64,000 nt of DNA from Pacificimonas flava (GCF_000342165.1 NZ_AMRV01000002.1:62001-126000), one strand, 5' to 3'; counted from the first letter of the stretch, positions 17,202-29,461 are shown. The notes: generated from the letters alone by a model not told the origin. Program-made: numbers and translations.

Positions 17202-17428
17202 GTCATATCCCCAATTTGTGTTTTGTTTCCCGCTCTGGGATCAAACAAGAAGCAAGGGGCATGCCAGTTGACATCCAGCGGCGGAATCTCCGCCGTTACA
17301 GGGACGAACCAAAATGGAGGCAATGGAGACGTGTAAAGCTGACCGACTAATGCGGATTAACGTTTCATAAGAATTGATCCGGGCGAGAATCGCCTGCACC
17401 TCGCAGCGTTTCGCCGAGACGTTTCGGC
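17202..17428. other. Upstream region of the PEP-CTERM gene
   Basis: 227 bases, AT-richer than average, between the PEP-CTERM start and the pth stop. It must contain the PEP-CTERM promoter on the minus strand and the end of the rplY-pth transcript. GCGGCGGAATCTCCGCCG (about 17279-17296) is a compact hairpin that may end the pth transcript. Confidence 0.4.
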
Positions 17429-17998
17429 CTAGCGGTGCATTCTCATGGCGACATCGCTGAGAAAGCGTGGATCATCATCCTTGGCGAGTTGGCCGACTTC
17501 CGCCCCCACTGCCCCCAGCAGGTCCGCCAGGTCGTCCATTTCCGCCTTTGCAAAATTGCCGAGGACGTGCGGCGTCACCCGGTCGCGGTGCCCCGGATGG
17601 CCAATGCCCAGGCGCACGCGGCGGAAATCCTCGCCGATGTGCGCGATGGTGCTGCGAATGCCGTTATGGCCCGCCGCGCCGCCGCCGCGCTTCACCTTCA
17701 CCTTGAAGGGGGCGAGATCCAGCTCGTCGTAGAACACCGTCACGTCCGCCGGGGTCAGCCTATAGAAACGCATCGCCTCGCCGATCGCGCGGCCGCTTTC
17801 GTTCATGAAGGTCTGCGGTTTGAGGAGGATCACCCGCTCGCCGGCAATGTCGCCGGCGGACAGCTCGCTCTGGAACTTCTTGGTCCAGGGGCCGAAGCGG
17901 TGGATTTCGTGCACCGCATCGATCGCCATGAAGCCGATATTGTGACGGTGCAGGCGGTATTTGTCGCCTGGATTGCCGAGGCCGGCGAAGATCAGCAT
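17429..17998 (-). CDS. pth: Peptidyl-tRNA hydrolase
   Basis: Recycles peptidyl-tRNAs that drop off the ribosome. 189 residues. Conserved elements: LGNPGDKYRLHRHNIGFMAI (with the catalytic His), FMNESGRAIG, and YDELDLAPFKVKVKRGGGAAGHNGIRS-type core (the Asp and GHNG residues are present). It follows rplY by 92 bases in the usual rplY-pth order. Confidence 0.97.
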   Translation of the reverse strand: MLIFAGLGNPGDKYRLHRHNIGFMAIDAVHEIHRFGPWTKKFQSELSAGDIAGERVILLKPQTFMNESGRAIGEAMRFYRLTPADVTVFYDELDLAPFKVKVKRGGGAAGHNGIRSTIAHIGEDFRRVRLGIGHPGHRDRVTPHVLGNFAKAEMDDLADLLGAVGAEVGQLAKDDDPRFLSDVAMRMHR

Positions 17999-18090
17999 CG
18001 CACGCTCCTGCGGGGCCTTGTCGGTGAAGGCCGAAAAGATGGAGGGACCGCCCGGGCGGCAGCGCCGGGGCGGCCCCGTCCTTCGCGAGC

Positions 18091-18762
18091 TTACTCGCCC
18101 TTGCCCTCTTCGCCGTCACCTTCCTGCCCGGTGGTCGGCACCTCGTCGGCGGCGGGCGCTTCGCCCTCGGCCTCGCCCTCTTCCGAGCGCAGCGCGGACG
18201 GCGCGACGATGGTCGCGACGGTGAAGTCGTGATCGCCCCAGTCGACCTCGACGCCTTCCGGCAGCTCGACCTGGCTGATGTGGATCGAGTCGCCGATCTC
18301 CAGCCCCTTCAGCGACACCGTCAGTTCCGACGGGATCAGCGACGGACGGCAGTGCACCTCGACCTCGTGGCGAACGATGTTCAGAACGCCGCCACGCGTC
18401 AGGCCGGGGCTGTCATCCTCGCCCTCGAAATTCATCGGCACGTTCACGGCGATCTTCTGACCCTTGGCAAGGCGCATGAAATCGACATGCATCGGACGGT
18501 CGGTGACCGGGTGAAGCTGCACGTCCTTCGGCAGGGTGCGGTGCTCTTCGCCGCCCTCGACCTCAACCATCACCACGCTGGACAGGAAGTGGCCGGTGTT
18601 CAGCAGCTTGCGGAGGACCTTCTCCTCGACATGAATGCTGATCGGCTCCTTCTTGTCGCCATAGATCACGGCCGGCACACGGCCCTCGTTACGCATCGCG
18701 CGGGAGGCTCCCTTGCCCGCCTTTTCGCGCAGCTGCGCCGCGATTGTCATCGCATCGCTCAT
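18091..18762 (-). CDS. rplY: 50S ribosomal protein L25 (Ctc type)
   Basis: The two-domain L25 that binds 5S rRNA, 223 residues. The N-terminal L25 part has [24 protein letters not shown]; the C-terminal TL5 domain follows from about residue 100. The last 30 residues form an acidic low-complexity tail ([14 protein letters not shown] ... EEGKGE) ending in Glu. The ATG is preceded by GGAGAT. First gene of rplY-pth. Confidence 0.96.
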   Translation of the reverse strand: MSDAMTIAAQLREKAGKGASRAMRNEGRVPAVIYGDKKEPISIHVEEKVLRKLLNTGHFLSSVVMVEVEGGEEHRTLPKDVQLHPVTDRPMHVDFMRLAKGQKIAVNVPMNFEGEDDSPGLTRGGVLNIVRHEVEVHCRPSLIPSELTVSLKGLEIGDSIHISQVELPEGVEVDWGDHDFTVATIVAPSALRSEEGEAEGEAPAADEVPTTGQEGDGEEGKGE

Positions 18763-18964
18763 AATTCATCTCCAATAGCAAAAGCCCCGCTCTGACAGCG
18801 CCCTCCAGGGATGTGCGCCGCCGCGGGGATGGGCGTCTGATACGCGCGCGGGGGTGAAAGTTCAATGGTTTCGTGAATCGAAAGGCAAAGGCCGCGCCGC
18901 CTGGCATTGCACCGCACTCCAGCGCCGCTAGTTTCGCTGCCAAGTCCTTGGGGGAGTTCCTATC
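18763..18964. other. Divergent promoter region of rplY and the PIG-L gene
   Basis: A 202-base spacer. It must hold the promoters of rplY-pth (leftward) and of the deacetylase gene (rightward). No specific boxes or repeats could be supported. Confidence 0.35.
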
Positions 18965-19753
18965 TTGAAATCCGTTTTGCCCGCCCTCGCGGCGGCGCTC
19001 GCCATCCTTGCCACGCCCGCCGCCCGTGCGGAGACGCTGCTGGCCGTGTTCGCGCATCCCGACGACGAGCTGACCGTCGCGCCGCTCCTAGCGAAATACG
19101 CGCGGGAGGGGCATGCCGTTCACATCGCCTATGCCACCAGCGGCGACCGCGGACCGGGTGTCAGCGGCATGCAGCCCGGTGCGCAGCTTGGCGCCGTCAG
19201 AGAGAATGAGGCGCGCTGCGCGGCGAAGGCGCTCGACCTCGACACCATCAACTTCGCCGGCTTCGGCGACGGCACGCTTGGCGCGGCGACCGACCCGCCC
19301 GGCGCGCCGCTGTCCCAGCTCGCGGTAAAGGTCGGCCAGCTGATCAACGCCATTCGCCCGGACACCATCCTGACATGGGGGCCCGACGGCGGTTACGGTC
19401 ACCCCGACCACCGGCTGGTCAGCGCGGTCGTGACGCAGGCGATTCAGGCCAGCGGCCCGGCCGCGCCGCGCCTCGTCTATCCCGGCATCGCGGCCGTCGA
19501 CCCCGCCGCCTTGCCGCCACAATTCGCGAACTGGGCAACGACCCATCCGGGCCGGCTGAACATCAGCGTCGCCTATACGGACGCCGACCTCGCCGCCGCC
19601 GCGTCCGCCTTCCAGTGCCACGAGACGCAGTTCCCGGCCGATTACCGCCAGGGCGCGCCCGCCCTTCTGCACCGGTCGGTGTGGCGGGGCCGCATTTCCC
19701 TGCGCGACGCCTTTCCCCGCCCCGCCTCGGCGAGCCTATTCGAAGGAAAGTAG
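18965..19753 (+). CDS. Exported PIG-L family N-acetylglucosaminyl deacetylase-like protein
   Basis: A secreted zinc-dependent deacetylase-fold protein of 262 residues. A signal peptide covers residues 1-22 (VLPALAAALAILATPAARA). The metal motif AHPDDE is at residues 30-35 and the second metal His is in GGYGHPDHRLVS. The start is TTG at 18965, with GGGGGAG upstream; no ATG fits the signal peptide. PIG-L proteins deacetylate GlcNAc conjugates; the actual substrate is unknown. Confidence 0.9.
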   Translation: MKSVLPALAAALAILATPAARAETLLAVFAHPDDELTVAPLLAKYAREGHAVHIAYATSGDRGPGVSGMQPGAQLGAVRENEARCAAKALDLDTINFAGFGDGTLGAATDPPGAPLSQLAVKVGQLINAIRPDTILTWGPDGGYGHPDHRLVSAVVTQAIQASGPAAPRLVYPGIAAVDPAALPPQFANWATTHPGRLNISVAYTDADLAAAASAFQCHETQFPADYRQGAPALLHRSVWRGRISLRDAFPRPASASLFEGK

Positions 19754-19789
19754 GTCCGCGCGCGCTTGAATGCGGGCGGGGCGGTGGGT

Positions 19790-20725
19790 ATGCCCGGCGC
19801 ACCCGCCTCCACTCCAGCAGAAGCAGCCCTCCGCCCCGTGGCCCTATCCTTTCAAGACATCATCCTGACCCTGCAGCGCTACTGGTCGGAGCGCGGCTGC
19901 GTCATCCTTCAGCCCTATGACAAGGAAATGGGCGCCGGCACCTTTCACCCGGCGACGACGCTGCGCGCGCTGGGGCCGGAAGGCTGGAACGCGGCCTATG
20001 TGCAGCCCTGCCGCCGCCCGACAGACGGCCGCTACGGCAAGAATCCGAACCGGCTGCAACATTATTACCAGTTCCAGGTCATCATGAAGCCCTCTCCGCC
20101 CGACCTGCAGGACCTCTATCTCGGCAGCCTGCAGGCCATCGGTCTCGACATGACGGCGCATGATTTCCGCTTCGTGGAGGACGATTGGGAAAGCCCGACG
20201 CTCGGCGCCTGGGGCCTTGGGTGGGAGGTCTGGTGCGACGGCATGGAGGTGACGCAGTTCACCTATTTCCAGCAGGTCGGCGGCTATGACTGCAAGCCCG
20301 TCGCGGGCGAGCTGACCTACGGCCTCGAACGCCTCGCCATGTACATTCAGGGCGTGGAGAGCGTCTACGACCTGGCCTATAACGATGCCGGCACCAGCTA
20401 TGGCGACGTGTTCCTGGCAAACGAACAGCAGCAGTCGGCCTATAATTTCGAGCAGGCGACCACGGACAAGCTGTTTGCCGAATTCCGCGCCGCGCAGGAC
20501 GAATGCGCGAAGCTGCTGGAGGCGCAGCTTCCGCTGCCGGCCTATGACCAGACCATCGCGGCCAGCCATCTGTTCAATCTGCTCGACGCGCGCGGCGTCA
20601 TCTCCGTGGCGGAGCGGCAGGCCTATATCGGCCGCATCCGCGATCTCGCGAAGGGCAGCTGCGAGGCGTACATGAAAAAGAACGAGGCCCGCTGGAGCCG
20701 CGAGTTTCCGGAGTGGGCGGCATGA
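19790..20725 (+). CDS. glyQ: Glycyl-tRNA synthetase alpha subunit
   Basis: Catalytic subunit of the bacterial-type heterotetrameric GlyRS. The core begins [20 protein letters not shown], and motifs such as [20 protein letters not shown] and [20 protein letters not shown] are intact. The start is uncertain: ATG 19790 gives 311 residues, TTG 19766 is further upstream, and GTG 19838 fits the family start best. The stop overlaps the glyS start (ATGA). Confidence 0.97.
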   Translation: MPGAPASTPAEAALRPVALSFQDIILTLQRYWSERGCVILQPYDKEMGAGTFHPATTLRALGPEGWNAAYVQPCRRPTDGRYGKNPNRLQHYYQFQVIMKPSPPDLQDLYLGSLQAIGLDMTAHDFRFVEDDWESPTLGAWGLGWEVWCDGMEVTQFTYFQQVGGYDCKPVAGELTYGLERLAMYIQGVESVYDLAYNDAGTSYGDVFLANEQQQSAYNFEQATTDKLFAEFRAAQDECAKLLEAQLPLPAYDQTIAASHLFNLLDARGVISVAERQAYIGRIRDLAKGSCEAYMKKNEARWSREFPEWAA

Positions 20726-23058
20726 GCGACTTTCTTCTCGAACTCCTGTCCGAGGAAATTCCCGCGCGTATGCAGAAGAAGGCGTGCGCCGATCTCGAAC
20801 GCCTGTTCACGGAGCAGCTCGCCGCCGCCGGCGTGCGGGCCGACACGTTCGAAACGCACGCGACGCCCCGCCGCCTCGCCCTCATCGCGCGCGGCCTGCC
20901 GCAGCGGACGGAGGCTGCGCGGGAGGAGCGCCGCGGCCCGCGCACCGATGCGCCCGATAAGGCGGTCGAGGGCTTCCTGCGGGGCGCCGGCCTCAGCCGC
21001 GACCAGCTTGAGACGCGCGAGGAGAAGAAGGGCAGCTTCTACTACGCCGTCATCGAAACGCCCGGCCGCGCCATGGCGGACATATTGGCGGAGGCGGTCC
21101 CCGCCATCGTCCGGTCCTTTCCCTGGCCGAAATCCATGCGCTGGGGCGAGGCGAGCCGCACGGGCGGCGCGCTGCGCTGGGTGCGCCCGCTACAGGGCAT
21201 CGTCGCGCTGCTGAACGGCGACATCGTCCCCTGCGCCGTCGGCGACATCGAATCGGGCCGCGTGACGCGCGGCCACCGCTTCCTGTCGGAGGGGCCGATC
21301 GAGATCGAGGACGCGGACAGCTATGAGGACCGCCTGCGCGCCGCCCGTGTCATCTTACGCACGGAGGAGCGGGAGGCCGCCATCTTCGCCGGCGCGACGG
21401 AGGCGTGCGCCGAGGCCGGGCTGACCCTGATCGAGGACGATGCGCTGCTGTCCGAAAACGCCGGCCTGACCGAATGGCCGGTGCCGCTCCTCGGCCGTTT
21501 CGACGCGGATTTCCTCGCCGTCCCGCCGGAAGTCATCCAGCTCGCCATGAAGACGCACCAGAAATATTTCTCGGTCGCGGACGAAACCGGCACGCTGACG
21601 AACGCCTTCGTCTGCACGGCGAATATCGAGGCGAAGGCGAGCGGCCGCCACATCGCCGCCGGCAATGAAAAGGTCCTCGCCGCCCGCCTCGCCGACGCCC
21701 GCTTCTTCTGGGAACAGGATCTGAAGCTGGGGCTGGAGGCCATGGCCCCGAAGCTGTCCGACATCGTCTTCCACGAAAAACTCGGCACCACCGCCGACAA
21801 GGTCGCCCGCGTCGCGAAACTGGCCCGCTGGCTAGTGGAAGAAGGTATCGTCCGCTCCACTCCCGTCACCCCGGCGAAGGCCGGGGTCCAGATCGAAGGA
21901 CGCAGCGCCGTACCAGATGATCTGGATCCCGGCCTTCGCCGGGATGACGAGGGAGACAGAGCCAGCCTCGCAGATCAGGCCGAACGCGCCGCGAAACTGT
22001 CGAAGGCCGACCTCGTCTCCGGCATGGTCGGCGAATTCCCCGAACTGCAAGGCATCATGGGCGGCTATTATGCCGAGGCCGCCGGCGAAGACCCCGAAAT
22101 CGCCGCCGCCATCCGCGACCACTACAAACCCGTCGGCCAGAACGATGATGCCCCGACCGCGCCAGTGACAGTCGCGGTGTCGCTGGCGGACAAGCTGGAT
22201 GTTTTGGTGAGGTTTTTTGAGATTGGAGAGCGGCCTACGGGTTCCCGCGATCCGTTTGCGTTGCGAAGAACCGGACTATCAATAATTAAGCTGATAGTGC
22301 AAAACTCCCTAAGAGAGCATTTGGATGTTCTCTTTTTTTCGGCCGCTGAGAATAGAACCTTAGTTCAACACTTAATGAAAGGTGACGGCGGTTTTTACGA
22401 CTTCTTTGCCGACCGCCTGAAAGTGCAGCAGCGCGAGGCGGGGGTTCGGCACGATCTGATCGACGCGGTGTTCGCGCTGGGCGGAGAGGACGACATTGTC
22501 CGGCTGCTCGCGCGCGTGAAGGCGCTGCAGGGCTTCATGGAGGCGGAGGCGGGCGCCGCGCTGCTGACCGGCTACCGCCGCGCCGCGAACATCCTGAAGG
22601 CGGAGGACAAGAAGGGCGCGCTGCCCGCCAATGTCCGCGCACTCATGACCGCCGCGACTGCCGCCTCTGCACCCTCTCCCGTCACCCCTGCGAAGGCAGG
22701 GGTCCAGGGCGAAAGACCCGAGGGTGGGACAGATGATCTGGATCCCGGCCTTCGCCGGGATGACGATGTGGGAGAAGCGAAGGCCGCCTCCTTCCCCTAC
22801 ACCCCCGAACCGGCCGAGGCGGCGCTGTCGGCGGCGCTGAACGCCGCCGTGCCCGCCGCTCGCACGGCCGTTGCCGAGGAACGCTTCGCGGACGCGATGA
22901 CCGCGCTTTCGGAACTTCGCGCGCCGGTCGACCGATTCTTCGACGACGTAACGGTGAACGACGAGGATGAGGTCAAGCGCGCGCACCGGCTGGCGCTGCT
23001 CGCAAGACTGACGGCCGCCGCGCACGCGGTCGCCGATTTCTCACAGATCGAAGGTTGA
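20722..23058 (+). CDS. glyS: Glycyl-tRNA synthetase beta subunit, with two in-frame repeat insertions
   Basis: The tRNA-binding subunit of GlyRS, 778 residues, longer than the usual 690-700. It begins [20 protein letters not shown] and has the core [23 protein letters not shown] and KPTGS-like [13 protein letters not shown]. Two palindromic repeats lie in frame and add [10 protein letters not shown] ... [12 protein letters not shown]-type peptides near residues 382-410 and 653-682. From about 22200 to 22395 the codon usage turns AT-rich although the protein stays family-like. The ATG overlaps the glyQ stop. Confidence 0.96.
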   Translation: MSDFLLELLSEEIPARMQKKACADLERLFTEQLAAAGVRADTFETHATPRRLALIARGLPQRTEAAREERRGPRTDAPDKAVEGFLRGAGLSRDQLETREEKKGSFYYAVIETPGRAMADILAEAVPAIVRSFPWPKSMRWGEASRTGGALRWVRPLQGIVALLNGDIVPCAVGDIESGRVTRGHRFLSEGPIEIEDADSYEDRLRAARVILRTEEREAAIFAGATEACAEAGLTLIEDDALLSENAGLTEWPVPLLGRFDADFLAVPPEVIQLAMKTHQKYFSVADETGTLTNAFVCTANIEAKASGRHIAAGNEKVLAARLADARFFWEQDLKLGLEAMAPKLSDIVFHEKLGTTADKVARVAKLARWLVEEGIVRSTPVTPAKAGVQIEGRSAVPDDLDPGLRRDDEGDRASLADQAERAAKLSKADLVSGMVGEFPELQGIMGGYYAEAAGEDPEIAAAIRDHYKPVGQNDDAPTAPVTVAVSLADKLDVLVRFFEIGERPTGSRDPFALRRTGLSIIKLIVQNSLREHLDVLFFSAAENRTLVQHLMKGDGGFYDFFADRLKVQQREAGVRHDLIDAVFALGGEDDIVRLLARVKALQGFMEAEAGAALLTGYRRAANILKAEDKKGALPANVRALMTAATAASAPSPVTPAKAGVQGERPEGGTDDLDPGLRRDDDVGEAKAASFPYTPEPAEAALSAALNAAVPAARTAVAEERFADAMTALSELRAPVDRFFDDVTVNDEDEVKRAHRLALLARLTAAAHAVADFSQIEG
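21865..21950. repeat. In-frame palindromic element in glyS, copy 1
   Basis: GTCACCCCGGCGAAGGCCGG at the left and CCGGCCTTCGCCGGGATGAC at the right form the arms of an 86-base palindrome. It is translated as VTPAKAGVQ ... [10 protein letters not shown]. It interrupts a loop between [15 protein letters not shown] and [14 protein letters not shown] without breaking the frame. Confidence 0.92.
22681..22766. repeat. In-frame palindromic element in glyS, copy 2
   Basis: Second 86-base palindrome in the same gene: left arm GTCACCCCTGCGAAGGCAGG, right arm CCGGCCTTCGCCGGGATGAC. The right arm is identical to that of copy 1, while the left arm is of the CCTGCG subtype. The reading frame is the same as in copy 1 and gives the same VTPAKAGVQ and [11 protein letters not shown] peptides. 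Confidence 0.92.
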
Positions 23059-23159
23059 GGACAACAGGCCGCGTTCCGAAACGAGAATGCTGCCACCGGG
23101 GAGGGTTGGTGCCGCCAGAGGCGCCGAAACCCTGTGGAATGCGAAAGGGCATGGATCAG

Positions 23160-25838
<2,679 letters not shown>

Positions 25839-25960
25839 TCGTATAAATAAGAGTTTGCAAAACATGCAACGAACCCCCGTTTCTTCGCAATTGCAACATT
25901 GCGGGTTCGGACGCATGTTCGGGAGGCCTTAACGGCAATCCTCCCCAAGGATTTCAGACT

Positions 25961-25997
25961 GGGTCGGCTCTTCGGAGCCGGCCCATTTTTTTCTGTC
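25961..25997 (+). terminator. Terminator of glyQ-glyS-ppdK
   Basis: GGGTCGGCTC, TTCG loop, GAGCCGGCCC, then seven T. Strong intrinsic terminator about 120 bases after the ppdK stop. The stretch between (25839-25960) is AT-rich, has no ORF of note, and may carry a small transcript ending here. Confidence 0.9.
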
Positions 25998-26112
25998 CGA
26001 TGCGAATCGGCGCGGCAATCTCGCTGCACCTGCGAAATATGATGGGATGGACGCCTACGTCCCGCACGCGCGTCTCTGAACGTCCGGCGCAGCGAAACTT
26101 CTGGTGCGCGGG

Positions 26113-27027
26113 TCAGGCCGTCAGAGGCTCCGTCTGCGCGGCACGTTCGGCCTCGGCCTCGGCCATCACCCAGTCCCGGAACCAGCGCATCGCCTGCCGG
26201 CTGCCGGAGGCGTGGCGAATGGCGAGATAATAGCTGTAGGGCGTTTCCACCCGCTCCCCGAAGGGTCGCACCAGACGCGGGGTCTGGCCGGGATAGAAGG
26301 CGACCATGTCCTCCAGCACCAGCGCGACGCCCAGGCCGCTTTCCGCCGCAGCAACCATCACCGGGCCGCTGTCATACTCGTCGATGCGGCTGCCCGGGGC
26401 GGAGTCCAGCCCCATGGCAGCCATCCAGTTCGGCAGGATGTGCGACAGGCCGGAATGAATCAGCAGCGGCTGGCCCTGCATGCGCTCCGTCAGCGTGCCC
26501 GCATCCGGCAGCACGCCGGGCGCGGCGACGGCAAAGGCGGCCTGCGGCTTCAATTGCCGCATCTCCAGCCGCTCCTCTTCCCGGTCGGCGAACAGGATGA
26601 TGGCATCCAGGCTGACGCCCAGCTTCGACTTGGGGGACCCGGACGAATCGAATTTCAGGTCGACGTCCGGGTGCGCCTTCCGAAACCGGTGCAGCCGCGG
26701 CATCAGCCACGCGCCCGCGAAGGACGGCGGCACACCCACGGAAATACGGTAGTCATGGTCCTGCCGCACCTCCTCCAGCGCGGACACGAGCGCATCGTAG
26801 GGCACCTCGATCATCTCCAGAAGCTGGGTGCCGGTCGGGGTCAGGCGAAATTCGTGATGCCGCCGCTCGAACAGCGGCTTGCCGACATGCGTTTCCAGCG
26901 ACTGCACCCGGCGGCTGAGCGCGGAGACCGACAGGTTCAGATCCTGCGCCGCCTCCGTCAGCGTGCCCGCGCGCGTCACGGACAGGAACGCCTCGATGGC
27001 GCCATTGGGCGGCAGGCGCCGGGTCAT
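26113..27027 (-). CDS. LysR-family transcriptional regulator
   Basis: A 304-residue LysR protein. The N-terminal winged helix-turn-helix is at residues 8-66 (AIEAFLSVTRAGTLTEAAQD; LSVSALSRRVQSLE; LFERRHHEFRLTPTG). The rest is the two-lobed effector-binding domain, with the C-terminal end rich in Ala and Glu. It is divergent from the small secreted protein gene. Palindromes in the 297-base spacer are candidate binding sites. The ligand is unknown; GcvA-like regulators have a similar N-terminus. Confidence 0.93.
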   Translation of the reverse strand: MTRRLPPNGAIEAFLSVTRAGTLTEAAQDLNLSVSALSRRVQSLETHVGKPLFERRHHEFRLTPTGTQLLEMIEVPYDALVSALEEVRQDHDYRISVGVPPSFAGAWLMPRLHRFRKAHPDVDLKFDSSGSPKSKLGVSLDAIILFADREEERLEMRQLKPQAAFAVAAPGVLPDAGTLTERMQGQPLLIHSGLSHILPNWMAAMGLDSAPGSRIDEYDSGPVMVAAAESGLGVALVLEDMVAFYPGQTPRLVRPFGERVETPYSYYLAIRHASGSRQAMRWFRDWVMAEAEAERAAQTEPLTA

Positions 27028-27121
27028 GCGCCCGTCGTCTCGCGGGAATGGCAGGAAATTGCCCGGAAGTGGCGAGACGACGTCATGAACATTTCATCAA
27101 TCTATGCCGACGCACGCCGGA

Positions 27122-27136
27122 AACAATAGAATTGTT
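27122..27136. promoter_or_regulatory. AT-rich inverted repeat upstream of the LysR gene
   Basis: AACAAT-AGA-ATTGTT: six-base perfect arms with a three-base spacer, about 95 bases upstream of the LysR start. It is one of three palindromes in this spacer and a plausible autoregulatory LysR site. Confidence 0.45.
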
Positions 27137-27264
27137 GCGGCGCAACACGCGAAAACTGCTCCTCAACATGCCCGCGCAAACAAGATTTGTCCGACCATCC
27201 ACATGATTTCCCGGAAGATTGCACAATCTGCAACCTCTTTGAAGTGCTAATCAATTTCCGGGTC

Positions 27265-27285
27265 GCAACATCTTTGACATGTTGC
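27265..27285. promoter_or_regulatory. Inverted repeat upstream of the small secreted protein gene
   Basis: GCAACAT-CTTTGAC-ATGTTGC: perfect seven-base arms with a seven-base spacer, 40 bases before the start codon at 27325. A further small palindrome, AGATTG-CA-CAATCT, lies near 27216-27229. The position fits an operator overlapping the promoter of the rightward gene. Confidence 0.5.
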
Positions 27286-27324
27286 AACGCACAACGAACG
27301 CAACCGACCGCATACAGGGGATCT

Positions 27325-27636
27325 ATGATGAAGAGCTTTTTTCTTGGCCTCGCCACCGCCGCCAGTCTGCTGACCGCCGCCGTTCCCGCCGCTGCGGCCG
27401 GTCCGCTCGAGACGACGCGCTTCAGCTTCACCGAACCGCAGAGCGGCTATGAAGTGCGCGCGCGCCGCAACGCCGCGGGCACCATGTACCTGCATGGCGA
27501 GCATCCGCAGACCGGCGAGACCTTCAAGCTGCGCGTTTCCAGCGCTGGCCGCGTGACGGGCGAGTTCGCTGGCCGCGACGTCGACTACATGCTCGGCGAG
27601 GGGCAGGCCGCGACCCTGCTCGCCGCTGCCGAATAG
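27325..27636 (+). CDS. Small secreted protein of unknown function
   Basis: A 103-residue protein with a signal peptide (SFFLGLATAASLLTAAVPAAAA, cleavage near residue 26). The mature part of about 78 residues is beta-rich (LETTRFSFTEPQSGYEVRA; MYLHGEHPQTGETFKLRV; VTGEFAGRDVDYML) with no Cys. I do not recognise the family. ATG-ATG at 27325 has AGGGGAT just upstream. It is transcribed away from the LysR gene and ends in a strong hairpin, so it is a single-gene unit possibly controlled by that regulator. Confidence 0.75.
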   Translation: MMKSFFLGLATAASLLTAAVPAAAAGPLETTRFSFTEPQSGYEVRARRNAAGTMYLHGEHPQTGETFKLRVSSAGRVTGEFAGRDVDYMLGEGQAATLLAAAE

Positions 27637-27654
27637 GACGTACCGCGACCAGCA

Positions 27655-27698
27655 GGGGCGCCGCGCGGCCGGGGGGCGAACGCGCGGCGCCCCTTCCC
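27655..27698 (+). terminator. Terminator of the small secreted protein gene
   Basis: Perfect 13-base arms GGGGCGCCGCGCG and CGCGCGGCGCCCC with a 13-base loop, followed by TTCCCTTT. It starts 18 bases after the stop codon. Confidence 0.8.
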
Positions 27699-27826
27699 TT
27701 TGCGGGTGTTCCCGCGTCTCGATCCGGCCATCTCGGGAAACGCACCGCCCATTCGGGACCCCGCCTACCAGGCTTCGTCCTTTCGCGAATTGAAACCCGC
27801 GCACGCCTCGGCCATAGCCCATCCCT

Positions 27827-29461
27827 ATGCCGACCGTAGCCCAGACCATCGTCGCCGCCCTCGCCGCAGAAGAAACGAGCCATGTTTTCTGCGTGCCGGG
27901 CGAATCCTACCTCGCCGTCCTCGACGCCCTTTACGACGCGCAGAAAGACATCGCGCTAATCACCTGCCGGCACGAGGCCGCCGCCGCGAACATGGCGGAG
28001 GCTTACGGCAAGCTGCGCGGCCGCGCGGGCGTCGCCATGGTGACGCGCGGGCCGGGGGCGACGCACGCGTCCATCGGCATCCACACCGCATTTCAGGATT
28101 CGACGCCCCTCGTCATGTTCGTCGGCGATGTCGGCACCGACATGATCGGGCGGGAGGCGTTTCAGGAAATCGATTATGGCCGCTACTTCGGCAGCTTCGC
28201 CAAGGGCGTGATCGCGCTCGACCGGCCCGAACGCGCCGGAGAGCTGGTCGCCCGCGCCTTCGCCCTCGCCCGCTCCGGACGGCCCGGCCCCGTCGTCGTG
28301 ACCCTGCCTGAGGATCTGCTGCTGGCGGAGGCGCAGCCCGCCCTGGCCCGGCCCGCTCAGCCCGCCGAACCGTCACCCGATGCCGGCGCCATCGGCCGGC
28401 TTGCGCAGATGCTGGAGACCGCCCAGCGGCCGGTCCTGTGGCTCGGCGGCCCCGGCTGGACGGCAGAGGACCGCGCCAATGCCGCCACCTTCGCCCAGCG
28501 CGCGAACGTGCCCGTCGTGACCGCGTGGCGGCGAAAGGCGCATTTCGACAATGGCCATTCGCACTATGCCGGCGAATTGGGCCTCGGCGCCAATCCGAAG
28601 CTGGTGGAACGGGTGAAGGACGCCGATCTGATCGTCGCGCTCGGCACCCGGTTGGGAGAAGTGACGAGCCTCGGCTACACGCTGCCGGCTGTCCCGGAAC
28701 CGCAGCAGACACTGGTCCACATCCACCCGGACGCCGACACGCTGACCGACGTGCGCCGCCCCGCCCTCGCCATCCAGTCCTCCAGCCGGCTGGCCGCCCA
28801 TGCGCTGGCGGAGCTTGGCTATATGCTGGACGGGTCCGCACGCGCGTCGTGGGTGGAGGATGCACGCCGGGATTACGAGACCTGGATGCAGCCGACGCAG
28901 GTTCAGGCGGGCGTCAACATGGCCGCCGTCATCGCCGTTTTGGACACGGCCCTGCCCGATGAGACCGTCTTCACGAACGGCGCCGGCAATTTCGCCGCCT
29001 GGCTGCACCGGTTCCACCAGCACCGCCATGTGGGAACGCAGCTTGCCCCGACATCGGGCGCCATGGGCTACGGCGTCCCCGCCGCGATCGCCGCCGCGCT
29101 GCTGACGGGCGGGCGCAGCGTCTGCGTGGCGGGCGACGGCGATTTCCTGATGTCGGGCAGCGAACTCGCCACCGCCGTCCGCTACGGCGCGAAGACCCTG
29201 TTCGTCGTCGTTGACAACGGACAGCTCGGCACCATCCGCATGCATCAGGAGCGGGAATTCGCCGGCCGCCAGTCCGGCACCGCGCTTACCAACCCCGACT
29301 TCGCCGCCTATGCGGAAAGCTTCGGCATACCCGGCTTTACCGTCACCGATACGAAGGCGTTTTCGGATGTCCTCGATCAGGCGCTCGCCGCGCCCGGCCC
29401 CGCCCTCATCTGCTGCCGCACCGACCCCGCCGAAATCGCGCCGGGCCGGCGTCTCGGCTGA
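27827..29461 (+). CDS. Thiamine-pyrophosphate-dependent enzyme (acetolactate synthase-like)
   Basis: A 544-residue protein of the POX/ALS superfamily. N-terminal PYR domain with the catalytic Glu in TCRHEAAAANMAEAYGKL and the segment VTRGPGATHASIGIHTAFQD; a central FAD/nucleotide-fold domain; a C-terminal PP domain with the TPP motif GDGDFLMSGSELATA ... VVVDN. It differs from biosynthetic IlvB and has no small regulatory subunit next to it, so an alternative role (for example a benzoylformate- or sulfoacetaldehyde-type enzyme) is possible. The true substrate is unknown. Confidence 0.88.
   Translation: MPTVAQTIVAALAAEETSHVFCVPGESYLAVLDALYDAQKDIALITCRHEAAAANMAEAYGKLRGRAGVAMVTRGPGATHASIGIHTAFQDSTPLVMFVGDVGTDMIGREAFQEIDYGRYFGSFAKGVIALDRPERAGELVARAFALARSGRPGPVVVTLPEDLLLAEAQPALARPAQPAEPSPDAGAIGRLAQMLETAQRPVLWLGGPGWTAEDRANAATFAQRANVPVVTAWRRKAHFDNGHSHYAGELGLGANPKLVERVKDADLIVALGTRLGEVTSLGYTLPAVPEPQQTLVHIHPDADTLTDVRRPALAIQSSSRLAAHALAELGYMLDGSARASWVEDARRDYETWMQPTQVQAGVNMAAVIAVLDTALPDETVFTNGAGNFAAWLHRFHQHRHVGTQLAPTSGAMGYGVPAAIAAALLTGGRSVCVAGDGDFLMSGSELATAVRYGAKTLFVVVDNGQLGTIRMHQEREFAGRQSGTALTNPDFAAYAESFGIPGFTVTDTKAFSDVLDQALAAPGPALICCRTDPAEIAPGRRLG

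Noticed and set aside
22200-22395. AT-rich patch in glyS as an inserted mobile element or frameshift
   Set aside because: The frame is continuous and the protein remains recognisably GlyS, so it is a change in codon composition rather than an insertion.
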